NCBI RefSeq assembly: GCF_020966755.1
Contig: NZ_JAJKFT010000004.1
Span: forward strand, 186,001-250,000
DNA: 64,000 nucleotides
Reading direction: 5' to 3'
Origin: Blastopirellula sediminis
GTDB taxonomy: Bacteria; Planctomycetota; Planctomycetia; Pirellulales; Pirellulaceae
Shown: piece by piece, positions 18,442 to 27,466 of the stretch
Numbering within the stretch: position 1 is the stretch's first letter
Layout of the letters: each line of letters starts with the position of its first letter
Program-made: the position numbers and the translations under genes
The notes under the pieces: generated by a model
Databases searched by the model: none
What the model was told of the DNA's origin: nothing
What the model saw: the letters and a program-made list of their open reading frames with translations, nothing else

Positions 18442-19743
18442 TTAGTCTTGAACGCGAAGTTTGCGGTTGCCGGCTCGCACGCTATCGAGCCGAACGATTT
18501 CTGTGAGCGCGGCGTCTGCGTCGCCGTCGGTCGCTGTGTGGGTCATGATGATGAGCGAGACGACGGCGTTTTCCCCCTCTTCGTCCGGCTCGTGCTGAAT
18601 GACCGACGCGATCGAAATGTTGTGCGTTCCCAGGATCGCCGCGATCTCGGCCAATACGCCGGGGCGATCGTCGACCAGGAAGCGGAAGTAGTAGCGGCCG
18701 ACAATTTCCGTCGCCGGGCAGATCGCCACGTCAGGATTGTGGCTGGTGAACAGCTTCAGCGTGCGGAAGGTGAGCGCGGTGCGTCCGACGGCGGTGTCGA
18801 TCAGGTCGGCGACGACCGACGAAGCGGTTGGCTTTTGCCCGGCGCCCAAGCCGTGATAGAACAACTCGCCTACCTGATCGCCGGTGACGCTGATCGCGTT
18901 GTACGCGCCACGGACTTCGGCCAGCGGGCGACCGATCTTCACCAGCGTCGGCGAGACGTGCAGTTCCAGCCCGGTCTCGGTCATGCGAGCGACCGCCAAC
19001 AGTTTGACGCGATAACCAAGTTCCTTGGCGAACTTCAGGTCGATCGGATCGAGCGAATCAATGCCGACGCGAGGAATCTTCTTCCAGTCGATCGCGGCGC
19101 CAAAGGCGATGTGGGCGAGGATCGCCAGCTTTTGGGCGGCGTCCGAACCGTCGACGTCCATCGTCGGATCGGCTTCGGCGTAGCCGCGGGCTTGGGCTTC
19201 GCGGACGGCGTCGTTGTAGTCGTGGCCGTCTTCCTCCATCTTCGAGACGATGAAGTTGCTGGTGCCGTTCAGAATGCCGACCAGCGACGTTACTTGATTT
19301 GCGGTCAGGCACTGCGTCAGGTTCGTAATGATCGGAATCCCGCCGGCGACTGCGGCGTCGAACGCGATCGAGCGTCCCAGTTCATGGGCGCGGCTGAACA
19401 GCTCGGGACCATGTTCGGCGATCAGCGCCTTGTTGGCGGTGACGATGTCTTTGCCCGCTTCCAGCAGACGGAGCATCGTGGTCCGGGCTTGATCAATGCC
19501 CCCCATCAACTGCGCGACGACTTTGATCTCCGGATCATTGACGATGTCGTTCAGGTCGTCCGTCAGGACACCTTCCGGCAGCTGGCAATCGCGCTGCCGT
19601 TTGAGATCGCGGACGACCGCTTTTTGCAGCCAGAGCGTCGCACCTGCATTTTTTGCGGTGCGATCGCCGTGGTCGAGTAGAATGCGCGCTACGCCGGCGC
19701 CTACGGTGCCGACGCCGACGATGGCGACCTTCGTTTTTGGCAT
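18442..19743 (-). CDS. hom: Homoserine dehydrogenase
   Basis: Reduces aspartate semialdehyde to homoserine. The 433-residue protein has an N-terminal Rossmann motif (VAIVGVGTVGAGVARIL), then VTANKALIAEHG, FDAAVAGGIPIITNL, the substrate motif NGTSNFIVSKMEEDG, and EADPTMDVDGSDAAQKLAILAHIAFG with the catalytic Asp/Lys region. Residues about 350-433 form an ACT domain (DRPGVLAEIAAILGTHNISIASV) for threonine feedback. First gene of the threonine-branch cluster; a putative promoter lies about 50 bp upstream. Confidence 0.95.
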   Translation of the reverse strand: MPKTKVAIVGVGTVGAGVARILLDHGDRTAKNAGATLWLQKAVVRDLKRQRDCQLPEGVLTDDLNDIVNDPEIKVVAQLMGGIDQARTTMLRLLEAGKDIVTANKALIAEHGPELFSRAHELGRSIAFDAAVAGGIPIITNLTQCLTANQVTSLVGILNGTSNFIVSKMEEDGHDYNDAVREAQARGYAEADPTMDVDGSDAAQKLAILAHIAFGAAIDWKKIPRVGIDSLDPIDLKFAKELGYRVKLLAVARMTETGLELHVSPTLVKIGRPLAEVRGAYNAISVTGDQVGELFYHGLGAGQKPTASSVVADLIDTAVGRTALTFRTLKLFTSHNPDVAICPATEIVGRYYFRFLVDDRPGVLAEIAAILGTHNISIASVIQHEPDEEGENAVVSLIIMTHTATDGDADAALTEIVRLDSVRAGNRKLRVQD

Positions 19744-19794
19744 GGCGAAACGCTCTACTCCCCAAGCTGACTAAGATATCGAAGCGAATCGTTC

Positions 19795-19824
19795 ATCGTA
19801 GATGGCCGCGGCGGCCGTCGTCAA
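19795..19824 (-). promoter_or_regulatory. Possible promoter of hom - apgM - lysC
   Basis: On the minus strand TTGACG (19824-19819) and TACGAT (19800-19795) are spaced by 18 bp, giving a start near 19788 and a leader of about 45 nt. No Thr/Ile-rich leader peptide was found here. Confidence 0.4.
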
Positions 19825-19887
19825 CCGGGCTAAAGTTGTTATAGGGTAAAGGTTTCGGGGGCTTTACGACCTGATTTAGGACGAGGT

Positions 19888-20217
19888 ATGACGCAGCTTG
19901 ATAATCCCCCTTACTATGCGGTTATCTTTACCAGTCAGCGGACGAACAACGATCGACAGGGTTACCTGGCCGCGGCCGAGCGCATGGAGGACCTGGCTCG
20001 CGAGCAGGCCGGCTTTTTGGGGATCGAATCGGTCCGGGACGTCGACGGATTCGGTATCACCGTTTCTTATTGGACCGATCTGGCCGCGATCGACGCCTGG
20101 AAGAACCAGGTCGATCATCTTGGGGTCCAACGACTAGGGCGAAAGGAGTGGTACGAAAGCTACCCGCTGCAAATCGCGCGGGTAGAGCGTGCTGTTGAGT
20201 TTCCGCCAAGCCGTTAA
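19888..20217 (+). CDS. Antibiotic-biosynthesis-monooxygenase (ABM) domain protein
   Basis: A 109-residue single-domain protein of the dimeric alpha/beta-barrel ABM group. Features are the first strand YYAVIFTSQR, the helix GYLAAAERMEDLAREQAGFLGIESVRDVDG, and YWTDLAAIDAWKNQVDHLGVQRLGRKEWYESY, where the W-K-x-x-x-x-H helix is typical. These proteins are heme-degrading enzymes, quinone-forming monooxygenases or stress proteins; the substrate cannot be told. It is divergent from hom and followed 45 bp later by an M42 peptidase gene. Confidence 0.8.
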   Translation: MTQLDNPPYYAVIFTSQRTNNDRQGYLAAAERMEDLAREQAGFLGIESVRDVDGFGITVSYWTDLAAIDAWKNQVDHLGVQRLGRKEWYESYPLQIARVERAVEFPPSR

Positions 20218-20262
20218 GATAGAGCCTTTGACCCTTCTCGTTTTTTGTCTGCAAAGGACGCC

Positions 20263-21315
20263 ATGGAATCTGCGCCGCTCGAATTCTTTAAGCGTTTGCT
20301 CGATACTCCCAGTCCCTCTGGTTATGAAAAACCGGTCCAGGATCTGGTTCGCTCCTATCTGAAGCCGATCGCCGACTCGGTCGAGACCGACCTCCACGGA
20401 AACGTGATCGGCGCCAAGAATACGTCGGCCCCCCTGCGGGTGATGTATGCCGGGCACTGCGATCAGATCGGGATGCTCGTCTCGCAGATCGATGAGCTCG
20501 GTTTTATCTACGCCCAGACGATCGGCGGTTGGGATCCACAGCAGTTGATCGGTCAGCGGATGGTAATCTGGACGTCGACCGGTCCGGTTCCGGCGGTGAT
20601 CGCCCGCAAGCCGATTCACTTGCTGACCGACGAAGAACGAAAGACGGTCGTCCAGACGAAAGACCTCTGGCTCGACATTGGCGCCAAAGATCAGGCCGAA
20701 GCGAAAGAGTTGGTCCGGATTGGCGATCCGGTGACGTTGAAGCTTGGCTTTGAAGAAATGCGAAACGGCCTGGCCAACGCACCGAAGATGGACAACACGA
20801 CCGGTCTCTGGGTCGTGCTCGAAGCCCTCCGTCGCGCCGGCAAGCTGAACTGCGCCCTCTACAGCGTTTCGACCGTCCAGGAAGAAATCGGTCTCCGCGG
20901 CGCCAAGACGAGCGCTCACGGCATCAACCCGCAAGTTGGCATCGGCGTCGACGTGTTCCATGCGACCGACTGCCCGACGATCGACAAACGCCAACTGGGG
21001 GAAATCACCCTCGGCAAAGGCCCGGTGATCTTCCGCGGTCCGAACATGAACCCGAAGGTGGTCGACCTGCTGGTCGAAGCGGCCGAGTCGTACAAGATTC
21101 CGTATCAACTGGCGGCGCTCGGCAAACCGGCTTCCAACGATTCCAACGCGCTGCAAATGTCGCAAGCGGGCGTTGCGGCCGGCTGCGTTTCGATTCCGAA
21201 TCGCTACATGCACAGCGCGGTGGAAGTGATCTCGCTGGAAGATCTCGACAACGCCGCGACGCTGCTGGCTCGCTTCGCCGAGATGATCGACGCCGACCAC
21301 GACTTCCGTCCGTAG
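20263..21315 (+). CDS. M42 family metallo-aminopeptidase
   Basis: Cytoplasmic zinc/cobalt aminopeptidase (FrvX/TET-like) that trims peptides released by larger proteases. The ATG at 20263 follows an AAAGGA site and gives 350 residues; a TTG 18 nt further up is less likely. Metal and catalytic motifs are in order: AGHCDQIG with the first His, PKMDNTTGLW with the bridging Asp, TVQEEIGLRGA with the general-base and metal Glu pair, GIGVDVFHATD with the metal Asp, and the last His in IPNRYMHSAVEVISLED. Lengths and spacing are usual for M42. Family members form tetrahedral 12-mers. A strong terminator follows. Confidence 0.9.
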   Translation: MESAPLEFFKRLLDTPSPSGYEKPVQDLVRSYLKPIADSVETDLHGNVIGAKNTSAPLRVMYAGHCDQIGMLVSQIDELGFIYAQTIGGWDPQQLIGQRMVIWTSTGPVPAVIARKPIHLLTDEERKTVVQTKDLWLDIGAKDQAEAKELVRIGDPVTLKLGFEEMRNGLANAPKMDNTTGLWVVLEALRRAGKLNCALYSVSTVQEEIGLRGAKTSAHGINPQVGIGVDVFHATDCPTIDKRQLGEITLGKGPVIFRGPNMNPKVVDLLVEAAESYKIPYQLAALGKPASNDSNALQMSQAGVAAGCVSIPNRYMHSAVEVISLEDLDNAATLLARFAEMIDADHDFRP

Positions 21316-21341
21316 TCAACGGCACCCGAAAGATCGCAAGA

Positions 21342-21380
21342 AACAGAGCAGGGCGTCCCAAACGGGACGCCCTCTCTGTT
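21342..21380. terminator. Bidirectional intrinsic terminator
   Basis: An inner 9-bp GC stem (21351-21359 with 21364-21372, loop AAAC) extended by a 7-bp outer stem (21342-21348 with 21374-21380) across a small internal loop, between the convergent M42 gene and the coiled-coil membrane protein. Confidence 0.75.
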
Positions 21381-21404
21381 TACGCAAACCGCATCGAACC
21401 GGCG

Positions 21405-23069
21405 TTATTCGCCGTCTCGAATCAGGTCGAAGTATTGCTGGGCGTTCTTCTCGTGATCGCGTGATAGTCGTTTTTCGACGATCGCGTCGGCGTCGTCGGA
21501 CGAGCCGGCCGACATCGCTTCTTTGATTTCGATCAACGTTTTGCCGGCCATGTTCTTGCCGTCGATATAGTCGACGATCACCCCTTTCCCCTTCTTGGGA
21601 TCGGCGCGAACTTGCGAGTCATAGAAGCCGGTGTCGGTTTCTTCTTCCGGACGATCGCCGCGGCCTTGGCCTTCGCCCATGCCGTTGCCGGGCTTCTGGC
21701 CTTGGCCCATGCCCATCTGGCCCATTTGACCCATGCCGTCCATCCCTTCGCCACCTTGGCAGGCTTTGCACATCGACTCTTTGGCGGCCATCATCTGGTC
21801 CATCGCTTCGTCCATCATCTCGAGCTGGTCCATCTGACCTTGCAGATCTTCCAACTGTTGCTGCATCTGGCTTAGCTGCTGCTGCGCTTCCTGCATGTTG
21901 CCGGCCTGCATTTGTTCGGCCGCTTCGCCCAATTGCTGGGCCATCTGGTTCATGCGTTGCGTCTGTTCGCTCTGCATTTCCATTTGGTCGAGCTGCTTTT
22001 GCAGCTTGTTGGCCGCTTCTTGATCGCCGGCCGCCTTGGCCTGTTCGATCTGCTTCTTCAGATCTTCTTTCGCTTGCGCTTCAGCCTCGGCCATCTGCTT
22101 CATCTTGTCGGCCATTTCCTGCAGCTGCTGACCGAGCTGTTGCTGCTCTTCTTTCGAGAGCTCGCCGTTGGCCATCTTCTGCTGCAGCTTCTTCATCTCT
22201 TCGATCGCCTTTTTCAGGTCGCCATCTTTAAGGGCGTCGGCGATCTTGTCGGCCGGACCTTTCGAGAGATTCTTCAGCGCTTCAAGTTTGTCTTTCAGCG
22301 CCTCGGACATGCCGAGCTCTTTGACTTTATCTTTGAGCGCCTGGGCCAGGTCGTTCAGCTCGAGCAAGGTCTTCTTCTGATCGCCATCTTTCTTCTTGGC
22401 GATCTTTTCGGTCCCTTCTTCCAGCTTCTTGAACAGCTCCGACGCTTCGGTCAGTCCTTTTTCTTCCGCTTCTTTACGGCGTTCTTCCAACTTCTTTTTC
22501 AGCTCTTCAGTCGTCGTTTTGACGATCTTCTTTTCCTGATCGATGTTGCTGGCGATCGCCTGACCGGCAGTTGGATCAGGCTGCGCGTCAGGGACGAAGA
22601 TCGCGACCATAAACGCGACCGCCGCCACCAGAACCGGCAGCAGACCTTTCCACGAAGTGTGGATCGGGAACTTTTCGCGAACGTCGATTCGTTCGACTCG
22701 GCGGACGGCGTCCGAGAGGAGCGCCTGGCCAAACTCCGAATCCAATTCTTCCTGGTCGAGCGAGAGCGAGCTGGAAACTCGTTCCCGCAGGCCATAACGG
22801 AGGTCAATTTCGATCGCCGCTTCCAGCGAGTTGCGACGGACGACGTAGGTCCAGATCATCGCGCTCAGCAGCCCAACGACCGCGGCGCCGGCGAGCCAAC
22901 TCCACTTCCAGACTTCTCCGTCGACGCCGATCGGCCAGATCTTCGGCACGGCCAGCGCGATCGCCGCCGCGAGATAGGCGAACAACAACGACCAGACGAG
23001 CCGCTCCAGAAATTGCTGGGCGTTCAGTCGCCAACGTGCGGCGCCAACTTGCTGATGCAACTTGTCCAT
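21405..23069 (-). CDS. Membrane-anchored coiled-coil protein, Gln/Met-rich (DUF4175-like layout)
   Basis: A 554-residue protein. Two membrane helices lie near residues 22-45 and 57-77 and a third near 150-170. Between them is a cytoplasmic segment (AAIEIDLRYGLRERVSSSLSLDQ). From about 190 to 450 the chain is an almost unbroken highly charged helix, first Lys/Glu rich (EELKKKLEERRKEAEEKG), then Gln/Met rich with heptad spacing. A CKACQGG pair of cysteines and a GMGQMGQMGMGQGQ stretch follow, then a conserved-looking tail (FYDSQVRADPKKGKGVIVDYIDGKN). The N-terminal helices plus a long coiled coil resemble DUF4175-type proteins. It may be an envelope scaffold working with MoxR/VWA-type neighbours, but none is seen here. 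Function unknown. Confidence 0.7.
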   Translation of the reverse strand: MDKLHQQVGAARWRLNAQQFLERLVWSLLFAYLAAAIALAVPKIWPIGVDGEVWKWSWLAGAAVVGLLSAMIWTYVVRRNSLEAAIEIDLRYGLRERVSSSLSLDQEELDSEFGQALLSDAVRRVERIDVREKFPIHTSWKGLLPVLVAAVAFMVAIFVPDAQPDPTAGQAIASNIDQEKKIVKTTTEELKKKLEERRKEAEEKGLTEASELFKKLEEGTEKIAKKKDGDQKKTLLELNDLAQALKDKVKELGMSEALKDKLEALKNLSKGPADKIADALKDGDLKKAIEEMKKLQQKMANGELSKEEQQQLGQQLQEMADKMKQMAEAEAQAKEDLKKQIEQAKAAGDQEAANKLQKQLDQMEMQSEQTQRMNQMAQQLGEAAEQMQAGNMQEAQQQLSQMQQQLEDLQGQMDQLEMMDEAMDQMMAAKESMCKACQGGEGMDGMGQMGQMGMGQGQKPGNGMGEGQGRGDRPEEETDTGFYDSQVRADPKKGKGVIVDYIDGKNMAGKTLIEIKEAMSAGSSDDADAIVEKRLSRDHEKNAQQYFDLIRDGE

Positions 23070-23301
23070 CGTTCTGACCTTTACGGGAGAAACGGAAGAA
23101 AAGGGGCGTTTCTTGGTAATTCGTGCGAAAAAGCCCCATCTAAGAAGTGTACCGAAATTCCCCCCGATTTATCCACACAAATGGGGAAAAATCGTTGCGG
23201 AGCCGCGCCGGTCGCAGTTCTTAGCTTGGGTAGTTTCCAGCTGTAAGTTAGACTCCCCAGCAGAGAGGTTTGTTTCCTCCAAATTCAGAAGTGATCCGGG
23301 A

Positions 23302-23742
23302 ATGTTAGCTACCGACAAAAAAGCGGAACGCCCGCTGGCCAGCCCCAGCGAAGCCCCGGATCGCGACGTCTTGATCTACGACGGACATTGCCGCTTTTGC
23401 ACCCGCAGCGTTCGCTGGATCGACTTTTTGGGGGGAAAGGGACGACTTTCCTACCTTTCGCTGCATGATCCGGCCGTTTCGCAGTATGCCGCCGATCTGA
23501 CGCATGACCAGCTGATGGAAGAAATGCTGGTCGTCGAGCCCAACGGAACGCGTCACGCCGGGGCGGCCGCATTTCGGTACCTGACCCGCAAGCTGCCACC
23601 CTTATGGATCTTGGCGCCGCTCCTGCATATTCCCTACAGTCTGCCTATCTGGGCCTTCTTCTACCGGCAATTTGCACGAATTCGGTACAGATTTGGGCGG
23701 AATCAATGCGACGGGGACTCCTGCAAGATACATTTCGACTAG
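23302..23742 (+). CDS. DCC-family (DUF393) thiol-disulfide oxidoreductase-like protein
   Basis: A 146-residue protein from the ATG at 23302. The family hallmark D-x-x-C-x-x-C is present as YDGHCRFCTRSVRW near residues 31-44, followed by the helix/strand pattern SYLSLHDPAVSQ and RHAGAAAFRYLTRKLPPLW, and the hydrophobic end ILAPLLHIPYSLPIWAFFYRQFARIR. DCC proteins are thioredoxin-fold and thought to be redox active, but few are characterised. The frame is open 80 codons upstream, without family similarity. It stands divergently from the coiled-coil membrane protein gene. Confidence 0.82.
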   Translation: MLATDKKAERPLASPSEAPDRDVLIYDGHCRFCTRSVRWIDFLGGKGRLSYLSLHDPAVSQYAADLTHDQLMEEMLVVEPNGTRHAGAAAFRYLTRKLPPLWILAPLLHIPYSLPIWAFFYRQFARIRYRFGRNQCDGDSCKIHFD

Positions 23743-23824
23743 ATCACCGAAGTTGCCAGCACCGATCTAATCCGAATAACTGATCGTTTCGATCCAAGGA
23801 CGGGGCAGTCAAGGAGCCGACTCA

Positions 23825-24253
23825 ATGTTCGATTTTCGCTCGCGCGATCATGACGATCTGCCGGTGCGTGCTCATCGCATGGGAACTGAACTGGCCCTGG
23901 TCGAAAACCATGGCGCCTGGCAGATGACCATTCAGCGCCGGCTTTCTGGAACCACCGTCCGTCGCCATGTGTACAGCGTACAGCTGGTAGGTCACGAATC
24001 GTGCCTCCGCGAGTTCATGACCGGCTTCACGTCGCTCAACAGCGCCCGCAATGCGGCCCTCGAAAAGATCGACAAGCTCGAAGACAAGTACTACAAGACG
24101 ACGTCGATCGAAGACGATTTCACGCCGCTGCCGGACATGCTCGATTCGCTCAAGAAGCAGAAGCAGATCAAGAAGGTCGCCGGCATGAAGCAGCGCCTGA
24201 GCGACGCCAAACGCCGGAAAGCGCTGGAAGACGGCAGCAATAAAGACGAGTAA
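23825..24253 (+). CDS. Conserved-looking hypothetical protein
   Basis: A 142-residue protein of unknown function. The N-terminal 75 residues look like a small globular beta-rich domain (ALVENHGAWQMTIQRRLSG, RRHVYSVQLVGHESCLREFMTGF); the rest is helical and very basic (SLKKQKQIKKVAGMKQRLSDAKRRKAL). The ATG at 23825 follows an AGGAG at 23813 to 23817. There is no signal peptide or membrane segment. Codon use resembles neighbouring genes, so it is likely real. The basic tail could bind nucleic acid, which is only a guess. Confidence 0.6.
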   Translation: MFDFRSRDHDDLPVRAHRMGTELALVENHGAWQMTIQRRLSGTTVRRHVYSVQLVGHESCLREFMTGFTSLNSARNAALEKIDKLEDKYYKTTSIEDDFTPLPDMLDSLKKQKQIKKVAGMKQRLSDAKRRKALEDGSNKDE

Positions 24254-24430
24254 TTTGTCGTTTTTCTCGGATTGTTTATTTTCGCCGGACTTGGCGCGAA
24301 TTTTCGAGACTTTCGCTGGTCCTCCTGTTCAACGCCCCCCTTCTTCCGTCAGATTGGTACGCAATGCGCCGATTCCTTTTTTCGGGGAAGCGGACGCGTA
24401 CAATTACCAGCGGAAGCGAGTCGGGCGATT

Positions 24431-25801
24431 ATGATCAGCGTCTTCGAGCTATTCACGATTGGAATTGGACCCTCGAGTTCTCACTCGGTCGGGCCGATGC
24501 GGGCCGCGCATCGCTTTCTGGCCGATCTCGCCGCCGCCGGCCAAATGGAAAAAGTGGCCCGCGTTCAGGCCGAACTGTACGGCTCGCTGGCTTTGACCGG
24601 CATCGGGCACGGTACCGACAAAGCGGTCCTGGTCGGACTGGAAGGGGAAACCCCCGAAGCGGTCGACCCCGAGTCGATCGTCCCGACCGCCGAGCGGATC
24701 GAATCAACCAGCAAACTGAACCTGGCTGGCCAACGCGAGATCCCGTTCGACTGCGAAACTGACCTACTGTTCCATCGCCGTAAATCGCTGCCGGCCCATC
24801 CCAACGGGCTGAAATTCACCGCGTATGACGCCGCCGGCGCCATCCTGCAGGAGACCGCCTATTACTCGATCGGCGGCGGTTTCGTCGTTTCGGAAGAAGA
24901 GCTGGCGAAAGGCCCGCAGCCCGACGCGGTGAAGTTCCCCTACCCATTTGAAAAGGCGGCCGATCTCCTCCGCATCTCGCAAGAAACCGGTCTGCCGTTC
25001 AGCGGCATCATGCTGGAGAACGAAAAGTCGCTTCGGAGCGAAGCGGAAGTTCGCGAGGGGCTAAAGAAGATCTGGGAAGCGATGCAGGCCTGCGTCGAGA
25101 AAGGCCTGTCGACCGACGGCGTCCTTCCCGGCGGATTGAAAATCAAACGCCGCGCCCACGCGATCACCAAGGAGCTGATGAAGCGCTACGGCGGCGCGAA
25201 CGATCCGCTGTCGGTCCTCGACTGGGTCAACGCCTTCGCGATGGCGGTCAACGAAGAGAACGCGGCCGGCGGCCGAGTCGTCACCGCGCCGACCAATGGC
25301 GCGGCCGGCATTATCCCGGCGGTGCTTCACTACTATGCCCGCTTTTGCCCGCAGGCCAATGAAGACGGCATCATCCGCTTCCTGCTGACCGCCGGCGCGA
25401 TCGCGGTTCTTTACAAGAAGAACGCGTCGATCTCCGGCGCCGAAGTTGGATGCCAGGGAGAAGTCGGCGTCGCCTGTTCGATGGCGGCCGCCGCGCTGAC
25501 CGAAGTGTTGGGCGGAACGCCGCAGCAGGTCGAACAAGCGGCTGAAATCGGGATGGAGCACAATCTCGGTCTGACCTGCGATCCGATCGGCGGCCTGGTG
25601 CAAGCTCCCTGCATCGAACGGAACGCGATGGGCGCCACCAAAGCGATCAACGCGTCGCGACTTGCACTGCGCGGCGACGGCACGCATCACGTGTCGCTCG
25701 ACCGCGTCATCAACGTCATGCGCCGCACCGGCGCCGACATGTCGAAGAAGTACAAAGAAACGTCCCGCGGCGGTTTGGCGGTCAACTGGACCGAGTGCTA
25801 G
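24431..25801 (+). CDS. sdaA: L-serine ammonia-lyase (iron-sulfur type)
   Basis: Deaminates L-serine to pyruvate with a [4Fe-4S] cluster. From the ATG at 24431 the product is 456 residues, the standard single-chain length, starting [29 protein letters not shown], the beta-domain signature. The alpha domain shows [31 protein letters not shown] and the cluster cysteines in [25 protein letters not shown] and QAPCIERN. The frame extends 53 codons upstream but without similarity. Transcribed alone; its end abuts a long inverted repeat. Confidence 0.95.
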   Translation: MISVFELFTIGIGPSSSHSVGPMRAAHRFLADLAAAGQMEKVARVQAELYGSLALTGIGHGTDKAVLVGLEGETPEAVDPESIVPTAERIESTSKLNLAGQREIPFDCETDLLFHRRKSLPAHPNGLKFTAYDAAGAILQETAYYSIGGGFVVSEEELAKGPQPDAVKFPYPFEKAADLLRISQETGLPFSGIMLENEKSLRSEAEVREGLKKIWEAMQACVEKGLSTDGVLPGGLKIKRRAHAITKELMKRYGGANDPLSVLDWVNAFAMAVNEENAAGGRVVTAPTNGAAGIIPAVLHYYARFCPQANEDGIIRFLLTAGAIAVLYKKNASISGAEVGCQGEVGVACSMAAAALTEVLGGTPQQVEQAAEIGMEHNLGLTCDPIGGLVQAPCIERNAMGATKAINASRLALRGDGTHHVSLDRVINVMRRTGADMSKKYKETSRGGLAVNWTEC

Positions 25802-25811
25802 GCGCGATCCA

Positions 25812-25923
25812 CTGGCGCCATGCTTTCACGGCGTCTTCGCCGGGTAAGCATGTCTTTAATGCGTAAAATCAGGACGAAGACATGCTCATTCCGCGAAGAC
25901 GCGGCAAGAGTGCATGGCGCCAG
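25812..25923. repeat. Long imperfect inverted repeat (stem-loop)
   Basis: Two arms of about 45-47 nt (25812-25856 and 25877-25923) are near-perfect inverted copies. Both begin with CTGGCGCCATGC, share GCGTCTTCGC in the middle and end with AGCATGTCTT, around a 20-nt loop. It fills the gap between the convergent sdaA and TPR genes and could act as a terminator, a REP-like element or a MITE. Confidence 0.75.
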
Positions 25924-25926
25924 GCG

Positions 25927-26652
25927 CTACTCACTAGCGATTTCTAAGAGCCGGCGTCGGCAAAAGGCGGATCGTTCCTGGTCGCCGAATTTCTCAAACA
26001 GCCCGACCAGCCGTGCAATGCAGCAGGTGCAGTCGACCGAATAGAGCTCTTTGGTCGTCGCGTCGGCGATCGCCAGGTACGCTTTCTCCCATTCTTCCAA
26101 GATGCAGTAGAGGGTCGCCAGCGAAATTCGATAGCGAAAGATACGCGGCGCCAGGTCGATCAAGCGTTCGACCAGCGGGATCGACTTTTCCGCAGGTTCC
26201 CCGGCTCGCGTCATGTAGAAGACGACGCCGTACAGGGCGGAATGACTCTCCGGATTTCGGCGAACGGCCGTTTCGCAGACTCGCTTCGCCAGCTCAAACT
26301 CTTGCAAACGGCCAAGTCCTTCGGCCAGCGACGAGAGGAGGGACGTCGGAAAGTCGTAACGCTCGGCCAATGCGTAATAGATCTCACGCGCTTCTTCGAT
26401 GTCGCCCGACTCGCAATAGCATTCGGCGATCGCCAGCTGCGCCGCCATCGAAAGAGGCTGCAGCTTTTGGGCTTCGAGCAGAGGTCTTAGCGCCAAGTGG
26501 TGTTCTCCCTGCATTTGCAGGATCACCCCTTTCAACTCGAGCGCATCGGCGGCGACGTCTCCGTCGGCGAGCGCCGCTTCGACATGACGAAGCGCCTCGG
26601 GCAACAGACCCCGGCTGTAGCACGCCACGGCGCGTTGTAAGCGATCTTGCAT
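25927..26652 (-). CDS. TPR-repeat protein (downstream paralogue)
   Basis: A 241-residue, entirely helical TPR protein. The ATG at 26652 follows a GGAGGG site; the longer open frame upstream is antisense to nothing useful and lacks TPR pattern. Repeats are seen at LQRAVACYSRGLLPEALRHV, ADALELKGVILQMQGEHHLA, LSMAAQLAIAECYCESGDIEEAREIYYALAERYD and EFELAKRVCETAVRRNPESHSAL. No signal peptide, so probably cytoplasmic. It is clearly related to the next upstream gene. Function not known. Confidence 0.75.
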   Translation of the reverse strand: MQDRLQRAVACYSRGLLPEALRHVEAALADGDVAADALELKGVILQMQGEHHLALRPLLEAQKLQPLSMAAQLAIAECYCESGDIEEAREIYYALAERYDFPTSLLSSLAEGLGRLQEFELAKRVCETAVRRNPESHSALYGVVFYMTRAGEPAEKSIPLVERLIDLAPRIFRYRISLATLYCILEEWEKAYLAIADATTKELYSVDCTCCIARLVGLFEKFGDQERSAFCRRRLLEIASE

Positions 26653-26704
26653 CTCAGAAATCCCTCCAAGCGATTCAGTTGGCAAGCGCGAAGGGGCGTG
26701 CGAC

Positions 26705-27466
26705 TTAGTCGTCGCCATCCTCTTCGTCGCTCGGTCGGTACGACGAAACCGTCTCGTATTCGATCTGCGCCAAGCGGGCATGACACGCTTCGGCTCGCTC
26801 CTCTTCGCCGCAAGCCGCCAACAGCAGTCGTAACCGTTGCAGCGAAGCGACGCAGTCGAGCGACTCGACCTCGATGACTCGCAACCGGCGAACGGCGTCC
26901 AGACGCCGCCCCGCTTCGACCAACCGCTTGATCACCGCGATCTTGTAGTGGAGATTCTTCGGCTGCAGACGTTCGGCCTGCAGCAACATCGGGAGCGCCG
27001 CTTGGGGACCAAGTCCCGATCGTTCCAGGCCGTCGGCGACCAACATCAGCAGCCGATGGTTTTCCCGAAAACGGCGGAGCGTCAAAAGTCCAAGCTCCAC
27101 TCCTTCTCCAATCGCGTCGACCCGCAGTAAGCCGCGCACCGTATCGACCGCATCCGCCTCATCGAGATTCTCGATCGTCGCCAGATGCCGGTAGATGCAG
27201 GCCGCCAGATCCGGACGCTGCGTGCGGAGGTAACATTCGGCCAGACGGCACTGAGCCGCCGCCGAGAGAGGAAGGAGAATCGCGGCGATTTCGAGCGCTG
27301 CGGCGGCCGCCGACAAGTCGCCCAGGTCGAAATGAATCTGCCCGGCTAACTCCCAGCAGCGACCATCGGCATCCCACTGGTCCCGAATTCGGCCAAGCAC
27401 ATGCAGTGCCTGACCGCTTCGTCCCTGGCGAAACCGATCCGCAGCAAGCGCGTAATAATCGACCAT
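26705..27466 (-). CDS. TPR-repeat protein (upstream paralogue)
   Basis: A 253-residue helical TPR protein from the ATG at 27466 (GGGAGAG site just upstream), starting MVDYYALAADRFRQGRSGQAL. It aligns along its length with the gene 52 bp downstream: LSAAAQCRLAECYLRTQRPDLAACIYRHLA here against LSMAAQLAIAECYCESGDIEEAREIYYALA there. The pair looks like a tandem duplication in one operon. The acidic end (PSDEEDGDD) is not shared. Cytoplasmic, function unknown. Confidence 0.75.
   Translation of the reverse strand: MVDYYALAADRFRQGRSGQALHVLGRIRDQWDADGRCWELAGQIHFDLGDLSAAAAALEIAAILLPLSAAAQCRLAECYLRTQRPDLAACIYRHLATIENLDEADAVDTVRGLLRVDAIGEGVELGLLTLRRFRENHRLLMLVADGLERSGLGPQAALPMLLQAERLQPKNLHYKIAVIKRLVEAGRRLDAVRRLRVIEVESLDCVASLQRLRLLLAACGEEERAEACHARLAQIEYETVSSYRPSDEEDGDD

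Noticed and set aside
19744-19887. A threonine/isoleucine leader peptide upstream of hom
   Set aside because: The only short ORF there reads MNDSLRYLSQLGE, without regulatory amino-acid codons or a following terminator.
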